DNA of 64,000 nt from Polaribacter sp. ALD11. GTDB lineage: Bacteria > Bacteroidota > Bacteroidia > Flavobacteriales > Flavobacteriaceae. The first letter of the stretch is position 1. The number at the start of each line of letters is the position of its first letter. Below are positions 34,189 through 43,761 of this stretch, piece by piece. The notes below the pieces were generated by a model, which worked only from the letters and a program-made list of their open reading frames with translations, was not told the DNA's origin and ran no database searches. The stretch lies in the NCBI RefSeq assembly GCF_002831685.1, contig NZ_CP025119.1, positions 2,254,001 to 2,318,000 of the forward strand. The letters are read 5' to 3'. A program made the translations under genes and the position numbers.

Positions 34189-35835
34189 ATGCAATTTTTA
34201 ACATTTATAGGATTTACAGCTTTAGTAGCTATTATAGCGTATTTAAAAACACGTAAAACAGAAGAATCTTCGTCAGACGGGTATTTTTTAGGAGGAAGAA
34301 GTTTAACCGCAGGTGTAATTGCTGGATCATTACTATTAACCAACCTATCTACAGAGCAGATTGTTGGTTTAAATGGCGCTGCTTATCAAAGCGGATTGTC
34401 TGTAATGGTTTGGGAAACCTTAGCTGCAATTGCAATGGTTGTAACCGCAATGTTTTTATTGCCAAGATATTTAAAAGGTGGTTTAACTACCGTCCCTGGT
34501 TTTTTAGCAAAAAGATTTGATGTTACTACAAAGACATTAACATCCGTTTTATTTCTTTCTGGTTATGTTGTTGTGCTACTTCCTGTAATTTTATATTCTG
34601 GTTCTTTAGCTATTAGTGGTATGTTCGATATACCAACATTACTAGGTGTTACACACACACAATCTATTTGGATATGTGTTTGGGGAATTGGAATTATCGG
34701 TTCTATTTACGCCGTTTTTGGTGGATTAAAAGCTGTTGCCGTTTCAGATTCTATAAACGCAATCGGACTTTTAATTGGTGGAATTTTAATTCCTATTTTT
34801 GGATTAATGATGATTGGTGATGGTAATATCTTAGATGGTTTATCAACCTTAACAGCAGAACATCCAGATAAGTTTAAATCGATGGGTGGCCCAACAGACC
34901 CTGTTCCTTTTTATACCATTTTTACAGGTATGATGTTGGTACAGTTATTTTATTGGGGAACAAATCAGCAAATTATACAAAGAGCCTTAGGTGCAAAAAA
35001 TTTAAAAGAAGGTCAGAAAGGATTATTATTAGCGTCTTTTATTAAAATATTAGGTCCAATTATTGTGGTTTTACCTGGTTTAATTGCATTTCATTTATTT
35101 CAAGGAAATTTAGAATCGGCAGATAGTGCCTACCCAATGTTGGTTAAGAAAGTACTGCCAAGTGCTTGGGTTGGTTTCTTTGCAGCCGTTTTATTTGGCG
35201 CAATTTTAAGTTCTTTTAATAGTGTTTTAAATAGTTCTGTTACTTTATTTGGTATTGATATTTACAAACAACACATCAACAAAGAGGCTAGTGAAAAAAC
35301 AGTTGTTAAATATGGAAAAACATTTGGAGTAATTTTAGCAATTGCTGCGATGTTTATTGCTCCTTTAATTGCGAATGCAGGTAGTTTATTCGATTATTTA
35401 CAAGAAATTAACGGAATTTATAGCATCCCTATTTTAACCATTATTATTGTAGGTTATTTAACAAAATGGGTTCCTGCAATTGCAGCAAAAATCGGACTAG
35501 TTTCTGGTTGTTTGTTGTATATATTGAGTCAGTTTATTTTACAACCTTATTTTGTGCAAAAAGCAATGAATACTGCTGCAGAGGCCAATATTACAGATGT
35601 TGCAGAACTCGCTTTAATTGAAGCACAAGCATATCCTCACTTTTTAGATGTAATGGCTATATTGTTTGCTTTGAACGTAATTATTATGTTAGTCATTGGT
35701 AAAATAGCTCCGAGGAAAGAACCATTTGTACAAGAATATACAAAACAAGTAGATATTACACCTTGGGCATACACAAAACAAGTAGGTATTGCTATTTGTG
35801 TGATTGTAATTGGTGTGTATATTTATTTTGCATAA
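34189..35835 (+). CDS. Sodium:solute symporter family transporter (probable sugar/Na+)
   Basis: 548 residues, about 14 transmembrane helices, SSS (SLC5) family. YFLGGRSLTAGVIAGSLLLTNLSTEQ split at the helix-1 break is the family N-terminus; GGLKAVAVSDSINAIGLL and the WGTNQQIIQRALGAKN block follow, typical of the sodium/glucose cotransporter branch. The convergent gal cluster immediately downstream suggests galactose or glucose as substrate, an inference from position only. Confidence 0.88.
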   Translation: MQFLTFIGFTALVAIIAYLKTRKTEESSSDGYFLGGRSLTAGVIAGSLLLTNLSTEQIVGLNGAAYQSGLSVMVWETLAAIAMVVTAMFLLPRYLKGGLTTVPGFLAKRFDVTTKTLTSVLFLSGYVVVLLPVILYSGSLAISGMFDIPTLLGVTHTQSIWICVWGIGIIGSIYAVFGGLKAVAVSDSINAIGLLIGGILIPIFGLMMIGDGNILDGLSTLTAEHPDKFKSMGGPTDPVPFYTIFTGMMLVQLFYWGTNQQIIQRALGAKNLKEGQKGLLLASFIKILGPIIVVLPGLIAFHLFQGNLESADSAYPMLVKKVLPSAWVGFFAAVLFGAILSSFNSVLNSSVTLFGIDIYKQHINKEASEKTVVKYGKTFGVILAIAAMFIAPLIANAGSLFDYLQEINGIYSIPILTIIIVGYLTKWVPAIAAKIGLVSGCLLYILSQFILQPYFVQKAMNTAAEANITDVAELALIEAQAYPHFLDVMAILFALNVIIMLVIGKIAPRKEPFVQEYTKQVDITPWAYTKQVGIAICVIVIGVYIYFA

Positions 35836-35837
35836 AC

Positions 35838-35875
35838 AAAAAAAGGGAGCAACTTTTAAGTTACTCCCTTTTTTT
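35838..35875. terminator. Bidirectional terminator between symporter and galT
   Basis: AAAAAAAGGGAG and CTCCCTTTTTTT arms with an inner AACTT/AAGTT stem and one mismatch; A and T runs on both sides serve both convergent transcripts. Confidence 0.85.
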
Positions 35876-35911
35876 AATTTGTTTCTAAAAAGGCTATAAA
35901 GTTTAACTTTA

Positions 35912-36934
35912 TTAAATTAATTCTTTTAATCTGTTTGCGGCTATTTCTGCAGTAATATCTCTCTGCGGAGAACCAAACATCTCATAACCTACCATAAATT
36001 TCTTTACAGTAGCACTTCTTAAAAGTGGCGGATAAAAACTCATGTGCCAATGCCAGTGAGCATTATCTACTCCGTTTGTTGGTGCTTGATGAATTCCGCT
36101 TGAATACGGAAAAGAAGTATGAAACAATTTATCATACGCTTTTGTAATTACAGAAATTGCTTGGGCATAATTCTTAGCTTCAGCATCTGAAAGTTCTAAG
36201 ATATTTTTCTGTGCTTTTTTAGGTGCAATCATCACTTCGAAAGGCCAAATTGCCCAAAAAGGGGTTAACACAACAAAATCTTCATTTTCAAAGATAATGC
36301 GTTCTTTTGCTTTTAATTCTTGCTGTAAGTAATCTCCTAAAAGACTAGTGTTGTTCTCTAGATAGTATTTTTTCTGATGAATATCTTTTTTCTCAACTTC
36401 ATTTGGCAACGTAGACTGACTCCATATTTGTCCGTGAGGGTGCGGATTACTACAACCCATTACTGCACCTTTGTTTTCAAAAATTTGTACATAGTTAATC
36501 CCTTCATTTTCTCCTAAAGTAGTAAATTCTTTTTGCCACGCATGCACCACTTTTTTAATATCCTCAACTTCCATTTCTGCCAAACTTTTAGAGTGATCTG
36601 GACTGAAACAAATTACTTTACAAATACCGCTTTCACTTTTAGCTTTTAACAAACCTTCATCCACAGAAAAAGAAGGAGAATCTTTTTGAAGTGCTGCAAA
36701 ATCGTTTGTAAATACAAAAACATCTTTATAATCAGGATTTACCTCTCCGTTTATACGTGTATTTGTAGCGCACAAATAACAGCTTTTATCATGAGAAGGT
36801 CTCTTTTCTGTAGAAATCTCTTCATTTTGACCTTGCCACGGACGTTTTGCTCTATGAGGAGAAACTAAAACCCATTCTCCCGTTAAAATATTAAACCTCT
36901 TATGAGAATAGTCTTGTAAATTTTTATTTTCCAT
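35912..36934 (-). CDS. galT: UDP-glucose--hexose-1-phosphate uridylyltransferase
   Basis: Leloir pathway enzyme swapping UMP between UDP-glucose and galactose 1-phosphate. 340 residues. Active-site motif NPHPHGQIW holds the nucleophile His167 and His165. Zinc ligands Cys52 and Cys55 (CYLC) and His114 are present. It follows galK after 19 bp. Confidence 0.96.
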   Translation of the reverse strand: MENKNLQDYSHKRFNILTGEWVLVSPHRAKRPWQGQNEEISTEKRPSHDKSCYLCATNTRINGEVNPDYKDVFVFTNDFAALQKDSPSFSVDEGLLKAKSESGICKVICFSPDHSKSLAEMEVEDIKKVVHAWQKEFTTLGENEGINYVQIFENKGAVMGCSNPHPHGQIWSQSTLPNEVEKKDIHQKKYYLENNTSLLGDYLQQELKAKERIIFENEDFVVLTPFWAIWPFEVMIAPKKAQKNILELSDAEAKNYAQAISVITKAYDKLFHTSFPYSSGIHQAPTNGVDNAHWHWHMSFYPPLLRSATVKKFMVGYEMFGSPQRDITAEIAANRLKELI

Positions 36935-36953
36935 TTTAATATTTTTTAGTTCT

Positions 36954-38102
36954 TTATTTTACTAAATGTGTTCCTTCTGAAAGTGATACAAAATAGACAG
37001 AACATTCTTTGTTAAATTTATTTTTGTATGCTTTAGCTGCAGCTTCTGCAAATACTTTTGACTCACTTTTTGCAATTAGATTAATGGTACAACCGCCAAA
37101 ACCTCCGCCCATCATTCTCGCTCCTAAAACATGTTTATTTTTCTTCGCTTGATCTACCAAGAAATCTAACTCTACACAACTTACCTTATATTGATGTTGT
37201 AAACCATCGTGGGACCCATAAATTAAAGCACCTAGTTTTTCTAAATCATTCTCTTTAATTGCTTTTGCAGCTTGTTGAGTTCTTTCAATTTCTTGAATTA
37301 CATACAACGCTTTTTGATAATTTTCTGGCGTAACTTTATCTTTTATTCTTTCTAAATCTTCTTCAGTTGCTTCTCTTAACGTTTTAATATTTAACAGTTC
37401 TGCAATACTTTCGCAGGCAGACCTTCTATCATTATAAGCACTATCAGACAAACTATGTTTTACGTTGGTGTTCATCAGCATTAACTCATGATCTTTAAAA
37501 TCTATTTCAAAAGATTCAGATTCTATGGCTCTACAGTCTAACAATAACGCATTGTTTTTAATACCAAACATACTTGCGTATTGGTCCATAATTCCGCATT
37601 TAACACCTACATAATTGTGTTCTGCTTTTTGTGAAATTAGAATCATTTCTGTTTTTGTTAAACCCAACTCAAACAATTCATTCAAACCAAAAACAACACT
37701 ATTTTCTAAAGCCGCAGAAGAAGACATACCTGCACCACTAGGAATATTTCCTTTAAATACAATATTAAAATTTCCAATAATTTTATTACGATTCTGAATT
37801 TCAGCAACAACACCCAAAACATAATTTCCCCAACTTCCTTCTTTAGATGGTTTTAAAGTATCTAGCGTAAACCTAATTTCACTATCTAAATCTAACGCAA
37901 TTGCAGTACAATTACCAGCATCACTTTTTTGAATTGCGGCTGCTATTCCTTTGTCTACAGCAGCAGGAAAAACAAAACCACCGTTATAATCTGTATGTTC
38001 TCCAATTATATTTATTCTTCCAGGAGAAAAAACAAGTAAAGGCTCTTTTGCAAAAACAGCTATAAACTTTGTTTTCACTTCTTGTATTAATTTCTTACTC
38101 AT
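36954..38102 (-). CDS. galK: Galactokinase
   Basis: GHMP kinase that phosphorylates galactose at C1. 382 residues. The galactokinase signature GRINIIGEHTDYNGG (28-42), the ATP loop GAGMSSSA (123-130) and catalytic Asp173 (GIMDQYAS) are all present, plus the C-terminal RMMGGGFGGCTI motif. It lies 10 bp downstream of the galM gene in a galM-galK-galT order. Confidence 0.97.
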   Translation of the reverse strand: MSKKLIQEVKTKFIAVFAKEPLLVFSPGRINIIGEHTDYNGGFVFPAAVDKGIAAAIQKSDAGNCTAIALDLDSEIRFTLDTLKPSKEGSWGNYVLGVVAEIQNRNKIIGNFNIVFKGNIPSGAGMSSSAALENSVVFGLNELFELGLTKTEMILISQKAEHNYVGVKCGIMDQYASMFGIKNNALLLDCRAIESESFEIDFKDHELMLMNTNVKHSLSDSAYNDRRSACESIAELLNIKTLREATEEDLERIKDKVTPENYQKALYVIQEIERTQQAAKAIKENDLEKLGALIYGSHDGLQHQYKVSCVELDFLVDQAKKNKHVLGARMMGGGFGGCTINLIAKSESKVFAEAAAKAYKNKFNKECSVYFVSLSEGTHLVK

Positions 38103-38112
38103 TGTAAAAAGT

Positions 38113-39009
38113 TTAATTGTTATTTATTTTCACATTCCATGTTAAGGAATAAGACGTATTTGGCTCTAAAACTTGTAGCCCAATTTTATTATTAAAACTG
38201 TTAGAAACCCCAGTCATTGGTTCAATTGCAATTAAAGGCAATCCTTTTGGAGTATACATCTGCAAAAAGTTTTCTTTTAAGTTTGATGTTATTTCTAATT
38301 GATACTTAACCGTTTTAAAATCGATTTTATTATTATCTAGAATAAAACAATCGTCTAATTGTTTGTCTTCAATCTTAAAAACGGAATCCCCTTTGTATCC
38401 TTCAATTCCCTTTGTGATTAGGTTTTTATCAAACGCTATTTTTTTATCACTTGTAAAACTTAAAGAGCTGTTTTGTAAATCTTCACAGAAAAAATAAGGA
38501 TGCCAGCCCAAAGTAAACGGAAATGAATAGGTGTCGGTATTTTTCACTCTTATAGAAAGACTCAACCCTTCTTTAGTTAAAGTATATGTTGCGTATATTT
38601 TGTAAGTAAAAGGAAAACCTTTCGTCTTTTTATCTTCTTGATAACAGAGCGTTACAGCACATTTATTAGCACTAATTTCTTCTTCTTTAAATTGAAATTC
38701 TTTATTGTATACCAAACCATGTAACGCATTTCTACCACCATCTTCATTACAGTTAAATTGATAATTTTTATCATTAAAAGTATATTTTCCGTTTTCAATT
38801 CTATTTGCAAAAGGGAATAATATTGCAGAAGCATACGAGTTTCTATATTCAAAACTAGGTACGTCTTTTACAATTGCAATCGTGTTAAAAGTAAATTCTA
38901 GCAACCTTCCGCCTTCGTTTAAACAAATTCTTGCAATACTATTTTCGTCTGTATTTTTTAACTCTAAAAAACTGAAACCGTTTTGGTTTATTTTATCAAC
39001 TTTAAACAT
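38113..39009 (-). CDS. galM: Aldose 1-epimerase family protein
   Basis: 298 residues; mutarotase-type beta-sandwich that interconverts sugar anomers so galactokinase receives alpha-galactose. FPFANRIENGKYTFNDKNYQ, the NALHGLVYN histidine block, the TLGWHPYFF histidine block and the late AIEPMTGVSN glutamate are conserved. It begins 1 bp after the GntR stop, so it is co-transcribed with the regulator. Confidence 0.9.
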   Translation of the reverse strand: MFKVDKINQNGFSFLELKNTDENSIARICLNEGGRLLEFTFNTIAIVKDVPSFEYRNSYASAILFPFANRIENGKYTFNDKNYQFNCNEDGGRNALHGLVYNKEFQFKEEEISANKCAVTLCYQEDKKTKGFPFTYKIYATYTLTKEGLSLSIRVKNTDTYSFPFTLGWHPYFFCEDLQNSSLSFTSDKKIAFDKNLITKGIEGYKGDSVFKIEDKQLDDCFILDNNKIDFKTVKYQLEITSNLKENFLQMYTPKGLPLIAIEPMTGVSNSFNNKIGLQVLEPNTSYSLTWNVKINNN

Positions 39010-39010
39010 A

Positions 39011-40009
39011 TTATAAAGATTTTCTTTTGATGAAACTACTAGGGTTTGCTATTCGTTCGTCTTCATTATTCAATATCATTTGGGCTAATTTCTTCCCCAT
39101 CAAATTAAAATCGGTAGAAATAGTTGTAATACCGTTTGCTACCACTTCTTTTAAAATGGAGTCATTAAAAGAAATGATACCAATGTCGTCTGCTATAATT
39201 AATTTTTCTTGTTTTATTTTTTTAATAATTACAATCAAGTTTTTATCATCTAACACAAAATAGACTTCTCCTTTCTTTGGTGTTCGGCTATTTAATGAAG
39301 AAACAACTTCATTCGGAATTTTATTTTCTATACAAAAACTCTGAAAACCTTTTAAAATTCCTTTGGGTTGCCTGTCATCAGAAAATAATAAAATGAGTTT
39401 ATTGTATTTTTTTAATACTGAAAGTCCGTCTGTAAGTCCGTTGTAAATATCTTTTTCAAAATTTTGATAAACGGCAGGATATTGAGAAATTTCTTCATGA
39501 ACCTGATCTAAAATATATACTTTTTCTTTAGCTAAATTCTGAATAACGGCTTCTGTACCAACTAAGTTTGCAGGCATAATTACATAGTGGCTGTAATTAC
39601 CAATATTATCATTTATAAGCTTGCTAAAAACATCATTATTAAAGTGATGAAAAAAGATATCTACCTGATTGTCTTCTCCTAAATTTTCTAAAAAAGAATT
39701 ATATAAATCTTCTTTAAAAGAATTAAGTTCATCAAAAAGTAAAAATATTTTTTTTGCAACTTTTATATGTTCACTGTTTACATAATAACCTTTACCAACC
39801 ACAGAGTTGATAATTCCGCGATTTTTTAATTCATTAAAAGCGATTAAAACAGTATCTCTAGAAAGAGAATGTTGCTCTTTAATTGTATTTAAAGAAGGTA
39901 ATTTATCCCCTTTTTTTAAGACACCATTTATAATTGCCTTCTCAATAGAAGCAACTATTTGCTTGTATTTAGGTGTTTTAGATTTCTTTTCTAGTGATAC
40001 TATCCCCAT
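39011..40009 (-). CDS. GntR-family regulator with LacI-type sugar-binding domain
   Basis: 332 residues from the ATG at 40009 (MGIVSLEKKSK). An N-terminal GntR winged-helix domain (about 10-75, KGDKLPSLNTIKEQHSLSRDTVLIAFNELKNRG split around the recognition helix) is joined to a periplasmic-binding-protein fold (about 85-330) that should sense a sugar. The longer open frame to 40168 is rejected because a complete promoter lies at 40014-40044, upstream of this ATG. The -7 box ends 5 bp before the ATG, so the mRNA is probably leaderless. It is the first gene of the gal cluster and likely controls it. Confidence 0.88.
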   Translation of the reverse strand: MGIVSLEKKSKTPKYKQIVASIEKAIINGVLKKGDKLPSLNTIKEQHSLSRDTVLIAFNELKNRGIINSVVGKGYYVNSEHIKVAKKIFLLFDELNSFKEDLYNSFLENLGEDNQVDIFFHHFNNDVFSKLINDNIGNYSHYVIMPANLVGTEAVIQNLAKEKVYILDQVHEEISQYPAVYQNFEKDIYNGLTDGLSVLKKYNKLILLFSDDRQPKGILKGFQSFCIENKIPNEVVSSLNSRTPKKGEVYFVLDDKNLIVIIKKIKQEKLIIADDIGIISFNDSILKEVVANGITTISTDFNLMGKKLAQMILNNEDERIANPSSFIKRKSL

Positions 40010-40013
40010 AAAA

Positions 40014-40044
40014 CAAAAGTAGCTCATTTTACATACAAAAACAA
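40014..40044 (-). promoter_or_regulatory. Promoter of the gal cluster (leaderless)
   Basis: On the minus strand TTG (40044-40042), a 20-bp spacer, then TACTTTTG (40021-40014). The predicted transcription start coincides with the ATG at 40009. Confidence 0.65.
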
Positions 40045-40062
40045 CTAGTACGCACTGGTGTG
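40043..40062. promoter_or_regulatory. Candidate GntR operator overlapping the -33 box
   Basis: Imperfect inverted repeat CTAGT-acgc-ACTGG around 40045-40058, directly beside the -33 TTG. Autoregulation is an inference from position. Confidence 0.35.
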
Positions 40063-40262
40063 TTATTAAGGTTTCAAAACAACAAAAACAACACATAATA
40101 CCATAACAATAAGCAACATACACACCATCTATACGACAACCAAAAGAAACAAAAAATAAAAAATACATCTATTTTTACTTTCAATTTCGAGAAGTATTAA
40201 AGAAAAATGCTTCTTAAAATTATCTTGTTGTTAGAAATTAACTAAGTAATTCATTCTTTTCA

Positions 40263-40270
40263 TATCTTTG
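40263..40270 (+). promoter_or_regulatory. -7 promoter element of hupE
   Basis: TATCTTTG, 23 bp before the hupE ATG, matches TAnnTTTG. Confidence 0.5.
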
Positions 40271-40293
40271 AAATTCCTCTGAAAATTATAACG

Positions 40294-40875
40294 ATGAACG
40301 ATTTTATTCTTTACTTTAAAATGGGTCTAAACCATGTTTTAGACTTTAATGCTTATGATCATATTTTATTTTTAATAGTTTTAGCTGTTGTTTTCAGCTT
40401 TAATCAATTTAAAAAAGTTTTATGGTTGGTTACACTTTTTACGCTTGGGCATTCGATAACATTAGCATTATCTGCTTACGGAATTCTAAGTGTTAACATG
40501 AAATTGATTGAATTTCTAATTCCAGTAACCATTTTTATTACCGGTGTTATTAATGTTTTTACAGCCAAAAAATCATCCACAGGAAAAGAAAATACCAATT
40601 TAATTTTTGCCTTGTTTTTTGGTTTAATTCACGGGTTAGGCTTCTCTAATTATTTTAAAATGATGATTGGTAAAGAGGATGACAAACTTTTTCCGTTGTT
40701 AGAATTCGCTTTAGGTATAGAAGCTGCACAAATAATTATTGTTTTAGGAATCTTAATTATTGGTACTATTCTTCAGAATTTTTTAAGAGTTACTAGAAGA
40801 GATTGGATCTTAGTTTGCTCATCTATTGTAATTGGTTTCTCTATTCAAATGATGTTAGACAGAGTATTTTGGTAA
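40294..40875 (+). CDS. HupE/UreJ family membrane protein
   Basis: 193 residues with six to seven predicted helices. The N-terminal GLNHVLDFNAYDHILFL block and the LIHGLGFSNYF block with conserved His and Asp residues are typical of the HupE/UreJ_2 metal-transport-related family. Relatives are linked to nickel or cobalt supply; here no hydrogenase or urease gene is close, so the metal is unknown. It begins a plus-strand series with dCMP deaminase, ctpA and lpxH. Confidence 0.85.
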   Translation: MNDFILYFKMGLNHVLDFNAYDHILFLIVLAVVFSFNQFKKVLWLVTLFTLGHSITLALSAYGILSVNMKLIEFLIPVTIFITGVINVFTAKKSSTGKENTNLIFALFFGLIHGLGFSNYFKMMIGKEDDKLFPLLEFALGIEAAQIIIVLGILIIGTILQNFLRVTRRDWILVCSSIVIGFSIQMMLDRVFW

Positions 40876-40918
40876 TTTATTAACGCAACATTCTTATGAA
40901 TCTTTTTACTTTCGTTTT

Positions 40919-41344
40919 ATGACAGAAACAAAACAGTTAAAATATGACAAAGCTTACTTAAAAATGGCTTTAGAATGGGGGAAACTTTCTCACTGTAAAC
41001 GGAAACAAGTTGGCGCTTTAATTGTAAAAGACAGAATGATTATTTCTGATGGCTTTAACGGAACACCAACAGGTTTTAATAATTGCTGCGAAGATGAAGA
41101 AGGCATCACCAAATGGGAAGTTTTACATGCAGAAGCCAACGCAATTTTAAAAGTTGCAAGCTCTACACAATCTGCAAAAAACGCAACTTTATATATTACC
41201 CTATCACCTTGCACACAATGTAGTAAACTAATTCATCAAGCAGGTATAAAAAGAGTTGTATATGCAAACTCCTACAGAGATACTTCTGGAATAGAATTTT
41301 TAGAAAAAGCAGGTGTAAAAATCACACATTTACCTTATGAATAA
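40919..41344 (+). CDS. Deoxycytidylate (dCMP) deaminase family protein
   Basis: 141 residues. Zinc deaminase motifs HAEANAIL and SPCTQCSKL are intact, with the SHCKRKQVGALIVK block at the N-terminus as in ComEB/dCMP deaminases, which supply dUMP for thymidylate synthesis. Its last 8 bases overlap the start of the ctpA gene, showing translational coupling. Confidence 0.92.
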   Translation: MTETKQLKYDKAYLKMALEWGKLSHCKRKQVGALIVKDRMIISDGFNGTPTGFNNCCEDEEGITKWEVLHAEANAILKVASSTQSAKNATLYITLSPCTQCSKLIHQAGIKRVVYANSYRDTSGIEFLEKAGVKITHLPYE

Positions 41345-42908
41345 AAAAAACCTTCCATTATTTCTTGCAATCGCAGTTGTTTTTGGAATCTTAATAGGCA
41401 TGTCTTTTAGCGGAAGCTCTAGCAACTTGTTATCTTTCTCAAAAAGTTCTTCCCAAGAAAATAAAATAAGAAAACTAATTAACTTTATTGAAAACGATTA
41501 CGTAGATAAAGTGAGTACAGACAGTTTATTAGACGGTGCAATTACACAAATGTTGGGCGAGTTAGATCCGCATTCTGTCTATATTCCGAAAGAAAACCTA
41601 CAAGCAGTTAAAGAAAACATGCAAGGTAATTTTGTAGGAATTGGCGTTCAATTTAGAATGATTTCAGACTCGATTACTGTTGTTCAACCTATAAAAGGAG
41701 GACCAAGTATTAAGGCGGGAATAAAAGCTGGTGATAGAATTTTAATGGCTAATAAAGACACCCTTTTTGGAAAAAAGTTAATAGCCGATGCAATTCCTAA
41801 ATTCTTAAAAGGAAAACCAAATACAGAAGTAAATCTTCAAATTTATAGAAAAAGCACAGATTCTCTTTTTAATGTTATAATTGCTCGTGGAAAAGTAAAT
41901 ATTAAAAGTGTCGATTTAGCTTATATGATTAATGATTCTATTGGGTATATTAAACTAGATCGTTTTGCAAGAAATACCTATACAGAATTTAAATCTTCTC
42001 TAAATACCTTGATTGATGAGGGAATGACAGCTCTTGTTCTAGACCTTCGGGGAAATGGTGGTGGTTTTATAGACATTGCAAATAGTATTGTTGATGAATT
42101 TCTAGAAGATGACAAACTAATTGTATTTACAAAAAATAACAAGGGTGAAATTGATGAATCTTTTGCAACTTCTAAAGGAGATTTTGAAAAAGGTGGTTTG
42201 TATGTTTTAATTGATGAAAACTCTGCCTCTGCTTCAGAAATTGTTGCGGGCGCTTTACAAGACAACGACAAAGGAACTATTATTGGAAGACGTTCTTTTG
42301 GGAAAGGTTTAGTGCAAATAGAAATGGATCTAGGCGATGGTTCTGCGGTTCGCTTAACAACAGCTCGTTACTATACACCAACAGGTAGATCTATACAAAA
42401 ACCGTATGCTGGTCACGGAAATAAAAATTATTACAAAAATTTTCAACAAAGATTTTCTAACGGAGAGTTGTTAAGTAGAGATAGTATAAAAGTGATAGAT
42501 TCTTTAAAATTTACAACTCCTAAAGGAAAAACTGTTTATGGCGGTGGTGGTATAATTCCTGATGTTTTTGTAGGTATAGATACAACTTCCTATATGACTA
42601 ACTTTTATTTTAATACCATTAATAATTTTGCTTTCGATTATGTAGACACACATAGAAAGGAGTTAAGAAAATGGTCTATAACTACATATATTGATGATTT
42701 TGATAAAGATGAAGCCATTTTTAATAGCTATTTAGCTGATATTAAAGACAAAACAAAACCTTCTTTTAGAGCAAAACAGAACATCCAAAAATATTTAAAA
42801 GCCTCTATTGCAAATGCCCTTTTTGGTGATGTTGGTTTTTATAGAATTATTCATCAAGAAGACAAAATGCTGCAAAAAGTTTTGGAGTTGGAAAGTACTA
42901 ACGAATAG
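41337..42908 (+). CDS. ctpA: C-terminal processing peptidase (S41 family)
   Basis: Periplasmic serine protease of 523 residues anchored by an N-terminal hydrophobic segment (about 6-25). A PDZ domain (about 98-180, with GIGVQF and GGPSIKAGIKAGDRIL) precedes the S41 domain. The Ser-Lys dyad is Ser298 (ENSASASE) and Lys323 (SFGKGLVQ), 25 residues apart as in Prc. It trims C-termini of envelope proteins. It overlaps the deaminase gene by 8 bp and is followed by lpxH after 15 bp. Confidence 0.95.
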   Translation: MNKKNLPLFLAIAVVFGILIGMSFSGSSSNLLSFSKSSSQENKIRKLINFIENDYVDKVSTDSLLDGAITQMLGELDPHSVYIPKENLQAVKENMQGNFVGIGVQFRMISDSITVVQPIKGGPSIKAGIKAGDRILMANKDTLFGKKLIADAIPKFLKGKPNTEVNLQIYRKSTDSLFNVIIARGKVNIKSVDLAYMINDSIGYIKLDRFARNTYTEFKSSLNTLIDEGMTALVLDLRGNGGGFIDIANSIVDEFLEDDKLIVFTKNNKGEIDESFATSKGDFEKGGLYVLIDENSASASEIVAGALQDNDKGTIIGRRSFGKGLVQIEMDLGDGSAVRLTTARYYTPTGRSIQKPYAGHGNKNYYKNFQQRFSNGELLSRDSIKVIDSLKFTTPKGKTVYGGGGIIPDVFVGIDTTSYMTNFYFNTINNFAFDYVDTHRKELRKWSITTYIDDFDKDEAIFNSYLADIKDKTKPSFRAKQNIQKYLKASIANALFGDVGFYRIIHQEDKMLQKVLELESTNE

Positions 42909-42923
42909 CTTTTCTTTGTAGCA

Positions 42924-43688
42924 ATGATAAAAATAACCACCTCAGAAAACAAAAAAGTATATTTTGCTTCAGATCAACATTTAGGTGCGCCAACTGCTGA
43001 AGCTAGTTTTCCTAGAGAAAAAAAGTTTGTTGCTTGGTTAGATACCATTAAAAAAGATGCTGATGCCATTTTTATTTTAGGTGATCTATTCGATTTTTGG
43101 TTTGAATATAAAACGGTAGTTCCTAAAGGCTTTGTTCGAGTTTTAGGAAAATTAGCCGAAATTAAAGATGCAGGAATTCCTATTTACTTCTTTGTCGGTA
43201 ATCATGATTTATGGATGCATGATTATTTTGAAAAAGAGTTAAATATTCCTGTATATCACGCTCCTCAAGAATTTCTCATCAATAATAAAAAGTTTTTAAT
43301 TGGACATGGAGATGGTTTAGGCCCTGGAGACAAAGGCTATAAACGCATGAAAAAAGTATTTACCTTTCCTTTATTTAAATGGATGTTTAGATGGCTTCAC
43401 CCAGATATTGGCGTAAGACTTGGCCAATACATGTCGGTAAAAAATAAAATGATTTCTGGTGATGAAGATGCTAAATTTTTAGGAGAAGAAAACGAATGGT
43501 TGGTGCAATATTGTAAAAAGAAACTGACAGAAAAACACTATGATTACTTTGTTTTTGGACACCGACATCTTCCTTTAGAAATAAAGTTACAAAAGAATAG
43601 TATGTATATTAATCTTGGCGATTGGATACAATATTATACGTATGGTGCCTTTTCAGAGAACACTTTTAACTTACTTAAAAACGAATAG
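42924..43688 (+). CDS. lpxH: UDP-2,3-diacylglucosamine diphosphatase
   Basis: Calcineurin-like metallophosphoesterase of 254 residues in lipid A synthesis, releasing lipid X. Metal motifs are SDQHLGAP, GDLFDFWFEY, GNHDLWM, IGHGDG and FGHRH, all intact. The DFWFEY block is typical of the LpxH branch. It is the last gene of this plus-strand series and ends at a bidirectional terminator. Confidence 0.92.
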   Translation: MIKITTSENKKVYFASDQHLGAPTAEASFPREKKFVAWLDTIKKDADAIFILGDLFDFWFEYKTVVPKGFVRVLGKLAEIKDAGIPIYFFVGNHDLWMHDYFEKELNIPVYHAPQEFLINNKKFLIGHGDGLGPGDKGYKRMKKVFTFPLFKWMFRWLHPDIGVRLGQYMSVKNKMISGDEDAKFLGEENEWLVQYCKKKLTEKHYDYFVFGHRHLPLEIKLQKNSMYINLGDWIQYYTYGAFSENTFNLLKNE

Positions 43689-43715
43689 TATTTATATCAA
43701 AAATATAATTAAAAC

Positions 43716-43743
43716 AAAAAAAGCGGCAAATTGCCGCTTTTTT
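43716..43743. terminator. Bidirectional terminator lpxH / TonB receptor
   Basis: AAGCGGCAA pairs with TTGCCGCTT around a single base, with A and T runs on the two sides. Confidence 0.9.
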
Positions 43744-43761
43744 CTAATAAAATACATTGGT

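Noticed and set aside
40010..40168. 53-residue N-terminal extension of the GntR regulator
   Set aside because: It is Cys/Phe-rich, unlike the family, and the likely promoter lies inside it.
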